Below are positions 22,966 through 30,118 of a stretch of DNA of 64,000 nt, piece by piece (the first letter of the stretch is position 1; every line of letters starts with the position of its first letter). This DNA comes from JBBRVW01 sp038246545 (GTDB lineage: Bacteria; Actinomycetota; Actinomycetes; JACCUZ01): NCBI GenBank assembly GCA_038246545.1, contig JBBRVW010000004.1, positions 74,123-138,122 of the forward strand, read 5' to 3'. The translations under genes and the position numbers were made by a program. The notes under the pieces were generated by a model. It made no database searches. It was given only the letters and a program-made list of their open reading frames with translations, and was not told where the DNA came from.

Positions 22966-23553
22966 ATGACCCGCGTCGTGGCCGGTGCCGCCCGCGGCCG
23001 CCGGCTCGCCGTGCCGCCGGGCGACGGCACCCGGCCCACCTCGGACCGCGCGCGCGAGGCGCTGTTCTCCAGCCTCGGCGCCCTGGTCGGGGCCTGGGCC
23101 GGCCGGCGCTTCCTCGACCTCTACGCCGGCAGCGGGGCGGTCGGTCTCGAGGCGCTCAGCCGGGGTGCCGCGCACGCCCTGCTCGTCGAGTCCGATCCCC
23201 GCGTGGTGCGCACGCTCGCCGCCAACGCCGACACGGTCGGCCTGCCCGGCGCTGTGGTGCGGCAGGGCCGGGCCGAGCGGGTGGTGGCCGACGGCCTGGC
23301 CGGCCGGCCGTACGACGTGGTGTTCGCTGACCCGCCCTACGCCCTGGCCGACGACGACCTGCGATCGGTGCTCGCCGACCTCCGGCCGCAGCTCGCCGGC
23401 GACGCCGTGATCGCCGTCGAGCGCCCGACGCGCGGCGGGGCGTGGGCCTGGCCGGCCGGGTACGACGGCCTGCGCTCCCGCCGCTACGGCGAGGCGACGC
23501 TTTGGTACGGTCGCGCCACTTCCGGACCTGACCAGAGCCAGGAGAACCAGTGA
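22966..23553 (+). CDS. rsmD: 16S rRNA (guanine966-N2)-methyltransferase
   Basis: A 195-residue Rossmann methyltransferase. It shows 'VAGAARGRRLAVPPG' at the N-terminus (RsmD RNA-binding), 'FLDLYAGSGAVGLEALSRGA' near residue 47 (SAM motif I) and the catalytic 'FADPPY' near 121. It methylates G966 in the 30S P-site loop. The ATG is 10 bases after recG. The stop overlaps the coaD start (GTGA). Confidence 0.94.
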   Translation: MTRVVAGAARGRRLAVPPGDGTRPTSDRAREALFSSLGALVGAWAGRRFLDLYAGSGAVGLEALSRGAAHALLVESDPRVVRTLAANADTVGLPGAVVRQGRAERVVADGLAGRPYDVVFADPPYALADDDLRSVLADLRPQLAGDAVIAVERPTRGGAWAWPAGYDGLRSRRYGEATLWYGRATSGPDQSQENQ

Positions 23554-24035
23554 CCGAGCGCCGCTGCGTCTGCCCCGGCTCCTTCGACCCGGTGACCAAC
23601 GGGCACCTCGACGTCGTCGAGCGGGCCAGCCGGCTCTACGACGAGGTCACGGTGGCCGTTCTCGTCAACCAGTCGAAGGCCGGGTTGTTCGAGGTCCCCG
23701 AACGGATCGACATGCTGCGCGAGGTCACGGCAGGCCTCGGGAACGTCAAGATCGACTCGTTCCAAGGCCTGCTCGTCGACTACTGCCGGGAGCACGACAT
23801 CCCGGTCGTGGTCAAGGGCCTCCGGGCGGTCAGCGACTTCGACTACGAGCTGCAGATGTCGCAGATGAACAACCGGCTGACGGGCATCGAGACGATGTTC
23901 GTCGCCACCAACCCGGAGTACTCCTTCCTCTCGTCCAGCCTCGTCAAGGAGGTCGCCCGCTGGGGAGGCGACGTCTCCGGACTGGTCCCCGACGCCGTCC
24001 TCGCCCGGCTGCGCGCCCGGATCGACACGGCCTGA
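23550..24035 (+). CDS. coaD: Phosphopantetheine adenylyltransferase
   Basis: A 161-residue hexameric enzyme transferring AMP to 4'-phosphopantetheine in coenzyme A synthesis. It shows 'PGSFDPVTNGHLD' at residues 9-21 (the HIGH-like TxGH is NGH), 'VVKGLRAVSDFDYE' near 88 and 'SSSLVKEVARWGG' near 130. The GTG start overlaps the rsmD stop. The pairing rsmD-coaD is nearly universal. Confidence 0.97.
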   Translation: MTERRCVCPGSFDPVTNGHLDVVERASRLYDEVTVAVLVNQSKAGLFEVPERIDMLREVTAGLGNVKIDSFQGLLVDYCREHDIPVVVKGLRAVSDFDYELQMSQMNNRLTGIETMFVATNPEYSFLSSSLVKEVARWGGDVSGLVPDAVLARLRARIDTA

Positions 24036-24136
24036 CCGGCGCGGTGTCCGTAGGCTGCTCCCCGGCGCTCGCACCTCACGCCCGCCCGCACCCGGCCCCG
24101 CTCCATCTGACCCTCTCGCCATGGAGGCACCCGCCC

Positions 24137-24655
24137 GTGGACGTGCACGACAAGCTCGACGAGCTGATCGCCGTCGTCGAGAACTCCCGCGCCATGCCGA
24201 TGTCGGCGTCCTGCATCGTCAACCGCAGCGAGGTGCTGGGGCTGCTCGAGGAGATCCGGGGCCTGCTGCCGGAGGACCTCCGGCACGCCCAGATGCTGCT
24301 CGCCGACCGCGAGTCGGTCGTCGACGAGGGTCGCCGCGAGGCGGCGCGGATCGTCACGCGGGCCGAGGAGGAGCGAGTCGCCCTCACCGCCGAGACCGAG
24401 GTCGTCGCCGAGTCGCAGCGGCAGGCCGCCCGGATCCGCCAGGAGGCCGCCGACGAGGCCCGGACCATGCGGGCCGAGGTCGACGACTACGTCGACAGCA
24501 AGCTGGCCAACTTCGAGGTCGTGCTGGGGAAGACCCTCAGCGCGGTCCGCCGCGGCCGCGACAAGCTGAGCGGCCGGAGCACCGTCGGCGACCTCGAGCA
24601 GTTCCCGGACGCCGACCCCGACGAGGACCCGTTCGGCGCCGAGCAGCCCGGCTGA
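24137..24655 (+). CDS. SepIVA/DivIVA-like coiled-coil cell-division protein
   Basis: A 172-residue cytoplasmic coiled-coil protein. The N-terminus 'VDVHDKLDELIAVVENSRAMPMSASCIVNR' region and the long heptad stretch ('EGRREAARIVTRAEEER', 'QRQAARIRQEAADEA') match the actinobacterial family that includes mycobacterial SepIVA (Rv2927c), needed for septation and polar membrane organisation. The acidic tail is probably disordered. The GTG at 24137 begins the conserved part; an upstream GTG frame is low complexity. Its place between coaD and DUF177-rpmF is the same as in Mycobacterium. A TAGGCT hexamer at 24051-24056 may be its promoter -10. Confidence 0.8.
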   Translation: MDVHDKLDELIAVVENSRAMPMSASCIVNRSEVLGLLEEIRGLLPEDLRHAQMLLADRESVVDEGRREAARIVTRAEEERVALTAETEVVAESQRQAARIRQEAADEARTMRAEVDDYVDSKLANFEVVLGKTLSAVRRGRDKLSGRSTVGDLEQFPDADPDEDPFGAEQPG

Positions 24656-24756
24656 CCCCGGCCACGGACTCCATGATCCAGATCGGATCGAGACCGCGCT
24701 CTGCCAGAGAGCCGCTGGGGAGCACCGGGCCTGGGTCGCTGGTGGCAGGCGAGGAT

Positions 24757-24785
24757 GTGACCCGGGCGCATCGGTCAGGTAGCCT
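24757..24785 (+). promoter_or_regulatory. Promoter of the DUF177-rpmF-rnc-mutM operon
   Basis: GTGACC (24757-24762), 17-base spacer, TAGCCT (24780-24785), about 40 bases before the DUF177 start, in the 172-base gap after the SepIVA-like gene. The -10 fits TANNNT and the -35 has the central TGAC. Confidence 0.55.
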
Positions 24786-24827
24786 TTCGCGCGGTCCCAC
24801 CTGGGGGCCGAGACCGTCACGTCCGCG

Positions 24828-25418
24828 ATGAGCATGCCCGAAGAGAGCAGGAGACCCACGCACCGCCTCGACCCGCGTTCGCCCCTCGTCCTCGACACAC
24901 GAGAGCTGGGGCGGCGGCCGGGGTCGATGCGCCCGGTCTCCCGATCTGTTCCGGCACCGGCCCACCTCGGGAACGACGTGCTCGGCGTCACGGAGGGGTC
25001 GCCGCTCGAGCTGGACCTCCGGCTCGAGTCGGTGGTCGAGGGTGTGCTCGTCTCCGGCGCGGTGTCCGGCACCGCGGCGGGGGAGTGCGTGCGCTGTCTC
25101 GACCCGGTCTCGACTCCGGTCGTGGTCGACCTCCAAGAGCTCTTCGCCCATGCCGGGCAGGAGCGCGACGAGGACGACGACACCGAGCCGCTGCCGGAGA
25201 TGGACGGCGTCCTGCTGGACATCGAGCCGGCGGTCCGGGACGCGGTGGTGCTCGCACTGCCGCTGCAGCCGGTCTGCCGGGACGACTGCCCCGGTCTGTG
25301 CCCGCACTGCGGGGCACGCCTGGCGGACGACCCGGAGCACGCGCACGACGAGGTCGACGCGCGGTGGGAGGCCCTCCGGGGACTGGCCGCCGGCAGGGAG
25401 CACGACAGCACCACCTGA
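24828..25418 (+). CDS. DUF177 (YceD-like) rRNA accumulation protein
   Basis: A 196-residue acidic protein. It has the N-terminal beta-rich region, 'GECVRCLDPVSTPV' near residue 87 and the C-terminal cysteine cluster 'CRDDCPGLCPHCG' near 150, as in DUF177 proteins. YceD/DUF177 is implicated in 23S rRNA metabolism and lies before rpmF in most bacteria, as here. A second in-frame ATG lies two codons downstream, so the exact start is uncertain by two residues. Confidence 0.9.
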   Translation: MSMPEESRRPTHRLDPRSPLVLDTRELGRRPGSMRPVSRSVPAPAHLGNDVLGVTEGSPLELDLRLESVVEGVLVSGAVSGTAAGECVRCLDPVSTPVVVDLQELFAHAGQERDEDDDTEPLPEMDGVLLDIEPAVRDAVVLALPLQPVCRDDCPGLCPHCGARLADDPEHAHDEVDARWEALRGLAAGREHDSTT

Positions 25419-25476
25419 GCAGCACGCCGAGCACGACCGAGCAGTACTGACGTACCGAGAGCAGGAGAGATCACCC

Positions 25477-25650
25477 GTGGCCGTTCCCAAGCGGAAGATG
25501 TCGCGCAGCAACACGCGTTCGCGTCGCGCGAACTGGAAGGCGACCGCGGCGCCCCTGGTGGCCTGCCAGCGGTGCCGCGAGCCGAAGCTCGCCCACATCG
25601 CGTGCCCTCACTGCGGCACCTACAACGGCCGCGACGTCCTCGACGTCTGA
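25477..25650 (+). CDS. rpmF: 50S ribosomal protein L32
   Basis: A 57-residue L32, 'AVPKRKMSRSNTRSRRANWK' at the start and the zinc-binding pairs 'CQRCREPKL' and 'CPHCGTYNG', so the zinc-dependent form. The GTG at 25477 gives the exact family N-terminus and has GCAGGAGAG upstream. It sits 58 bases after DUF177 and 7 before rnc. Confidence 0.97.
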   Translation: MAVPKRKMSRSNTRSRRANWKATAAPLVACQRCREPKLAHIACPHCGTYNGRDVLDV

Positions 25651-25657
25651 GCGGTTC

Positions 25658-26416
25658 GTGACCGCCCAGCCGACGTCGAGTGCGGACGACCTCGACACGC
25701 GTCTCGCCACGGCGATCGGCGTCATCATCGAGCCCGGCCTGGCCCGGCGCGCTCTCACCCATCGCTCGTACGCGTACGAGAACGGTGGCCTGCCCACCAA
25801 TGAGCGGCTGGAGTTCCTCGGCGACTCGGTGCTCGGCCTCGTGGTCACCGACACGCTGTTCCGCACGCACCCCGAGCTGCCCGAGGGGCAGCTGGCCAAG
25901 CTGCGCGCAGCCGTCGTGAACATGCGCGCCCTGGCCGACGTCAGCCGCGACCTCTCCCTGGGCGACCTCGTCCGGCTCGGCCGCGGCGAGGAGACCACCG
26001 GCGGCCGCGACAAGTCCTCGATCCTGGCCGACACCCTCGAGGCAGTGCTCGGAGCCGTGTACATCGACCGTGGCCTGGAGGTCGCCGGCGAGCTCGTGCA
26101 CCGCCTGTTCGACCCGTTGATCGACGAGGCCGCCACCTTGGGTGCCGGCCTCGACTGGAAGACCAGCCTCCAGGAGCTCACGGCGACCGCGACGCTCGGC
26201 GTGCCCGAGTACGTCGTCTCCGAGACCGGCCCCGACCACCAGAAGCTCTTCACCGCCGTGGTCCGCGTCGGCGGCGAGTCGTACGGCGAGGGCAGCGGGC
26301 GCAGCAAGAAAGAGGCCGAGCAGGAGGCCGCGGCCACCGCGTGGCGGCACCTGCGCGACCTGGTGCCGGAGGTCGACCCCGACGAGGTCGAGGTCCCCAC
26401 GCCGCACGCCGGCTAG
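25658..26416 (+). CDS. rnc: Ribonuclease III
   Basis: A 252-residue double-strand RNA endonuclease maturing rRNA. The signature 'NERLEFLGDSVLGLVV' near residue 49 carries the catalytic Glu and Asp. The second metal site is in 'LADTLEAVLGAVYID' near 124. The C-terminal dsRNA-binding domain has 'GEGSGRSKKEAEQEAA' near 208. The GTG start follows rpmF by 7 bases. The stop is one base from the mutM start. Confidence 0.96.
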   Translation: MTAQPTSSADDLDTRLATAIGVIIEPGLARRALTHRSYAYENGGLPTNERLEFLGDSVLGLVVTDTLFRTHPELPEGQLAKLRAAVVNMRALADVSRDLSLGDLVRLGRGEETTGGRDKSSILADTLEAVLGAVYIDRGLEVAGELVHRLFDPLIDEAATLGAGLDWKTSLQELTATATLGVPEYVVSETGPDHQKLFTAVVRVGGESYGEGSGRSKKEAEQEAAATAWRHLRDLVPEVDPDEVEVPTPHAG

Positions 26417-26417
26417 C

Positions 26418-27284
26418 GTGCCCGAGCTCCCCGAGGTCGAGGTGGTCCGGCGCGGTCTCGAGCGGTGGGTCGCCGGCCGGACGATCGCCGCTGTCGAGGT
26501 GGCCCATCCCCGTGCGGTACGCCGGCACCTGGCCGGCGGGGCCGACTTCGCCGCCCGCCTCGCCGGCCGCACGATCACGGGCGCCAGCCGGCGCGGCAAG
26601 TACCTGTGGCTGCCGCTGGACGGCGACGCCGACGCCGTCCTGGCCCACCTCGGGATGAGCGGGCAGCTGCTCGTCCGCCGGCCGGGCGACGCCGACGAGA
26701 CCCACCTGAGGCTCCGGCTGACGTTCGCCGACGGCGGTCCGGAGCTGCGCTTCATCGACCAGCGGACGTTCGGCGGTCTGGCGCTGGTGGACCTCGCCGA
26801 CGGCGTCGACCGCGTCCCCGAGCCCGTCGCCCACATCGGTCGCGACCCGCTCGACCCGGTGTTCGACGAGCGGGCCTGGGTCGCGGCGCTGCGCCGCCGG
26901 CGGACCGGCCTCAAGCGCGCCCTGCTCGACCAGACCCTGGCCAGCGGCATCGGCAACATCTACGCCGACGAGGCGCTGTGGCGGGCCAGGCTGCACTGGG
27001 CGCGGGCGACCGAGACCCTGCCGCGCCCGAAGGCTCTCGCCGTCCTGGCGGCCGCGCGGGCGGTGATGGTGGCGGCCCTCGCCGAGGGTGGAACCTCGTT
27101 CGACTCCCTCTACGTGAACGTGAACGGCGAGAGTGGCTACTTCGACCGCCGGCTGCGCGTCTACGGCCGCACAGGGGACCCGTGCGACCGCTGCGGGTCG
27201 CGGGTCGTCCGGGAGCACTTCATGAACCGCTCCTCGTTCCGCTGCCCGCGCTGCCAGCGCACGCCCCGCCAGGTGCACTGGTGA
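26418..27284 (+). CDS. mutM: Formamidopyrimidine-DNA glycosylase
   Basis: A 288-residue Fpg/Nei enzyme removing 8-oxoguanine and FaPy lesions. After the initiator residue comes 'PELPEVEVVRRGL', with the catalytic Pro and Glu. 'RRGKYLWLPL' near residue 58 holds the conserved Lys, 'QTLASGIGNIYADE' near 174 is the helix-two-turn-helix, and the zinc finger is 'CDRCGSRVV...CPRCQR' at the C-terminus. It is the last gene of the rnc operon. Confidence 0.97.
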   Translation: MPELPEVEVVRRGLERWVAGRTIAAVEVAHPRAVRRHLAGGADFAARLAGRTITGASRRGKYLWLPLDGDADAVLAHLGMSGQLLVRRPGDADETHLRLRLTFADGGPELRFIDQRTFGGLALVDLADGVDRVPEPVAHIGRDPLDPVFDERAWVAALRRRRTGLKRALLDQTLASGIGNIYADEALWRARLHWARATETLPRPKALAVLAAARAVMVAALAEGGTSFDSLYVNVNGESGYFDRRLRVYGRTGDPCDRCGSRVVREHFMNRSSFRCPRCQRTPRQVHW

Positions 27285-27371
27285 CCACGGTCTGAAGGTG
27301 CAGGTCACGCTCTCGGCACGGGGGTGTCGTCCGGGACCCGGCCGAGGGTGCCTACCGCAATACTCCGGGCT

Positions 27372-28601
27372 ATGACACCGGAGTCCGGCGCGCCGCTGGG
27401 GCCGCGTGAGCGGCCCGAGGACGTCGTCGGCCAGGGCCCCGAGGAGGAGCCCGCCGGCGCTGCGTCCTCCTGGCCGAAGAAGGCCGGGATCGCGGTGGCG
27501 GTGGTGGTCGTCCTCGCCGGGCTGTCGCGCGCGGGCCTGCTGTCGTCCGACCAGCCGTCACCCGCCCCCGAGCCGACTGCGTCCGGGTCGGCGACCGCCG
27601 TCGGCACGTCGAACGGGCCACGGCTGGTCGCCCGGGCCGGTGAGCGTCTGGTCCTGGGTGCCCGCGGCGCCGCCCGGCCGGGCTCGCGGCTGCCCCCGGG
27701 GCTCCCCGCAGACGCCCGGCTCGTGCCGGTGCGTCCCGGGGGGACGACCGCCGACGAGTCGGCCGACATCCCCGGCCCCGTGATCGGCGTGCACGACGGC
27801 CGGCTCTTCCGGGCCGACGCCGACCGCCGCCGGTCCCGCGACCTCGGACCCGCGGACCTCGTCGTCGCGGGCAGTCCCGGCCCGGCCCGGGCCATGGTCC
27901 TGCGCGACGGCAGCCTGCAGGAGGTGGAGGTCTCCACCGGGGCCACGACCGACCCTGACCCGTACCCCGGCTTCTCCGGCGGCGGCTGGGCGCCTGTGGG
28001 ACTGCTGGGCGGCGCCGGCGTAGGTGGGGTGGTCCTCTCCCGGCCGGCCGCCGGTGGGGACGGGATCTCGTTGGCACTGGCCTACCCGCGCGCCCTGGTC
28101 GAGTCGACGCAGCGCGAGGCGCGGCGCGACCTGGGCAACTACGGCGCCCTGCTCGGCATCGCCGACGACTGGGTGATCACGCTGGACCGGTCCTGCCCCG
28201 GACCCGCGTGCCGGCTCGAGGTCGTCACCGTCACCCGCGACACCAGCACCTCGCGGCCGGTGGCGCCGCCGGCGGGCTGGACCTTTCTGCCCGGTCCGAC
28301 GGCGGGCCGCACCCACGAGGCGCTCGTCCCGGTCCGCAGCGCCGACGGCGACTCGGTCGCACTGGCCCGGTTGGTGCCCGGCGGCGACAACGCGCTGCTC
28401 GTGGGCGGCACCGACCGGGTGGTGCTCGACGCCGGTCTGGTCGACCGGCCCGACGGCTCCGTCTACCTGCTGCGCGAGCCGGCCGGCGGGGGCGACCCGG
28501 TGCCGATGGTCTGGGACCCCGACTCGCCCAGCGCCGTGGTGCCGCTGCTCCCGCCCGGCACGTTCCCCGCCGGCTCACGACTCGTGTGCGTGTGCGGATG
28601 A
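27372..28601 (+). CDS. Uncharacterised membrane-anchored extracytoplasmic protein
   Basis: A 409-residue protein from the ATG at 27372 (an in-frame GTG at 27324 is possible). A proline-rich cytoplasmic N-terminus (1-35) is followed by one membrane segment 'AGIAVAVVVVLAGL' and then a Ser/Pro/Thr linker. The remaining 330 residues are beta-rich and repetitive ('GVHDGRLFRADADRR', 'VITLDRSCPGPACRL'), which looks like an extracytoplasmic beta-propeller, but I cannot assign a family. The stop overlaps an ATG of the next gene, suggesting linked expression. GC content and codon use look like the neighbours. Confidence 0.55.
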   Translation: MTPESGAPLGPRERPEDVVGQGPEEEPAGAASSWPKKAGIAVAVVVVLAGLSRAGLLSSDQPSPAPEPTASGSATAVGTSNGPRLVARAGERLVLGARGAARPGSRLPPGLPADARLVPVRPGGTTADESADIPGPVIGVHDGRLFRADADRRRSRDLGPADLVVAGSPGPARAMVLRDGSLQEVEVSTGATTDPDPYPGFSGGGWAPVGLLGGAGVGGVVLSRPAAGGDGISLALAYPRALVESTQREARRDLGNYGALLGIADDWVITLDRSCPGPACRLEVVTVTRDTSTSRPVAPPAGWTFLPGPTAGRTHEALVPVRSADGDSVALARLVPGGDNALLVGGTDRVVLDAGLVDRPDGSVYLLREPAGGGDPVPMVWDPDSPSAVVPLLPPGTFPAGSRLVCVCG

Positions 28602-28608
28602 GCCGTCC

Positions 28609-28621
28609 TAGGCTCGGCCCC
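28609..28621 (+). promoter_or_regulatory. Leaderless -10 element of the lipoprotein gene
   Basis: TAGGCT at 28609-28614, 7 bases before the ATG at 28622, with no Shine-Dalgarno in the gap. This favours the 28622 start over the ATG at 28598. Confidence 0.5.
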
Positions 28622-29494
28622 ATGCGGCGGGGTGGGGCGACGGGGGCGGCGGCGTCGCTGGGCGCGCTGCTGCTCGTCGCCTCCTGCGCCGGCGGCAGCG
28701 ACCCGGCTCCGCGGCCGCCCCACTCAGCGCCCGGGCTGTCGGCGTCGATCGTCCAGCTGCGGCGCGACGAGGTGCTCAAGCGGGTCGAGATCGCCGTCAC
28801 CAACACCTCCCGGGTCCCGGTGGTGATCCAGACGATCGACCTGCACGTGCCCGGCTACTCCGGCGGCGGCCGGCAGCCGGAGGACGAGCCGCTCCCGCCC
28901 GGCCAGGTGGTCAACCTGCCCACGCCCTACGGCGAGATCAGCTGCCCCGCCACCGGCGACGTCGGGGTCGGCGAGCCCCGGGTCGTCGTGCAGGTCCGGC
29001 GGGCGTCCGACCCCACGTCGTACACCGTCGAGCTGACGCCGACCGACCCCCGGGGCCTGGTGCTCGGCATCGCCACCTCGACCTGCGTCGCGCAGCGGCT
29101 CACCAGCGAGGTGGCGATGTCGTTCGGGCCGTGGCGGCGCACCGGAAGCGGTGCCGACACCGTCCTGCACGGGACGCTGCACGCCCGGCTCCGGGCGGAC
29201 ACCCCCCTCGACCTGACCCAGCTGCGCGGCACGGTGCTCTTCGACCTGCTCCCCGGCGACCCGACGGCGGCCCCGCTGGCACACCTCACGCCGGCGAGAC
29301 CACGGGCCGTGGTGCCGGTGCTGCTCCGGCAGGCCCGGTGCGACGCCCACGCCCGCGCCGAGATCAAGAAGCCGTACGCGTTCCTGGTCTGGCTGGGGCC
29401 GCCGGGCGGCGAGCAGCTGGCCGTGAACCCGCCTGTCAGCGTCGCCGACGCAGCGGCGTTCGAGGCGGTCTGCCACCTCGGCTGGCACTCCTGA
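28622..29494 (+). CDS. Uncharacterised lipoprotein
   Basis: A 290-residue protein with a short signal peptide ending in the lipobox 'LLLVASC' (Cys at residue 21-22), so probably lipid-anchored on the outer face of the membrane. The mature part is beta-rich ('VTNTSRVPVVIQTIDLHVPG') and contains four scattered cysteines. No family was recognised. An in-frame ATG at 28598 overlaps the previous stop (ATGA) and would add eight residues. I prefer 28622 because of the -10 hexamer 7 bases upstream and the better signal-peptide length. Two transcripts may exist, one coupled and one leaderless. Confidence 0.6.
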   Translation: MRRGGATGAAASLGALLLVASCAGGSDPAPRPPHSAPGLSASIVQLRRDEVLKRVEIAVTNTSRVPVVIQTIDLHVPGYSGGGRQPEDEPLPPGQVVNLPTPYGEISCPATGDVGVGEPRVVVQVRRASDPTSYTVELTPTDPRGLVLGIATSTCVAQRLTSEVAMSFGPWRRTGSGADTVLHGTLHARLRADTPLDLTQLRGTVLFDLLPGDPTAAPLAHLTPARPRAVVPVLLRQARCDAHARAEIKKPYAFLVWLGPPGGEQLAVNPPVSVADAAAFEAVCHLGWHS

Positions 29495-29619
29495 GCGCCG
29501 GTTGCCCCCGGCCTGCCCGCCGTTCCGGACCTGATCGCTGACCTGCGGAGACGCAAAGTCTTCGTCGCGTCCCGGCCCACCCACGCGGGGCGCTCACCCG
29601 ATCGGGCTACGGCAGCACT

Positions 29620-29644
29620 GTCACCTTCCTGTGACCTCTTGACC
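29620..29644 (+). promoter_or_regulatory. GTCAC inverted repeat and TTGACC in the 295-base gap before the coiled-coil gene
   Basis: GTCAC-N6-GTGAC at 29620-29635 followed by TTGACC at 29639-29644. A convincing -10 is not visible at 17 bases. The rest of the 29495-29789 gap holds nothing I can assign apart from the GGAGG site just before 29790. Confidence 0.3.
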
Positions 29645-29789
29645 CACCGGAAGTCGGGTGTCACCCTGGATTTCTAGCCCCCCACGTCGCTCCGCGCGGT
29701 GACCACACCCAGCCGGAGCGTGCGAGGCAGGGCGGCACGAATCTCGCGCCCCGCAACGAGGCGGGCCGGACCGCAGTGGAGGAACCCGC

Positions 29790-29984
29790 ATGGCGAAGGC
29801 TCTCATCGGTCATGTCGGCGGCCCCGACCCCCGCGTGATCATGGACATGCGGCGGTTGCAGGAGCGAGTACGGACCCTCGAGACCGAGGTCCTGCGGCTG
29901 CGTGCGGAGAACGACCGGCTGGCGGCCAGCGCCTCCGACGAGCCGCTGATCTCGCTCGACGTCAAGGAGCCCGCGCTCGCCTGA
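29790..29984 (+). CDS. Small conserved coiled-coil protein
   Basis: A 64-residue protein, 'MAKALIGHVGGPDPRVIMDMR' then a leucine-zipper-like stretch ('LQERVRTLETEVLRLRAENDRL', residues 22-43) and an acidic tail. GGAGGA lies 6-11 bases upstream of the ATG. Short proteins with the same GHVG-PDPR start and coiled coil recur in actinobacteria (my recollection of the family), with no known function. It stands alone, with 295 bases upstream and 134 bases downstream without other genes. Confidence 0.7.
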   Translation: MAKALIGHVGGPDPRVIMDMRRLQERVRTLETEVLRLRAENDRLAASASDEPLISLDVKEPALA

Positions 29985-30118
29985 GCCGCCGCACCGCAGC
30001 ACGACCAGCACCAGAGTGGACGTCGTCACGACGTCCCCTCACCCATTCCCGGTGCTCACCCGTCCCGGGCGACGGACTCCGTCCGTGACCTCGGCCACAG
30101 CTGGTCGTTGGTCACGGC

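Noticed and set aside
19035..23039. A 1334-codon minus-strand open frame opposite fakA-like and recG
   Set aside because: Same shadow effect; the plus strand encodes RecG and the DAK2 protein with all motifs.
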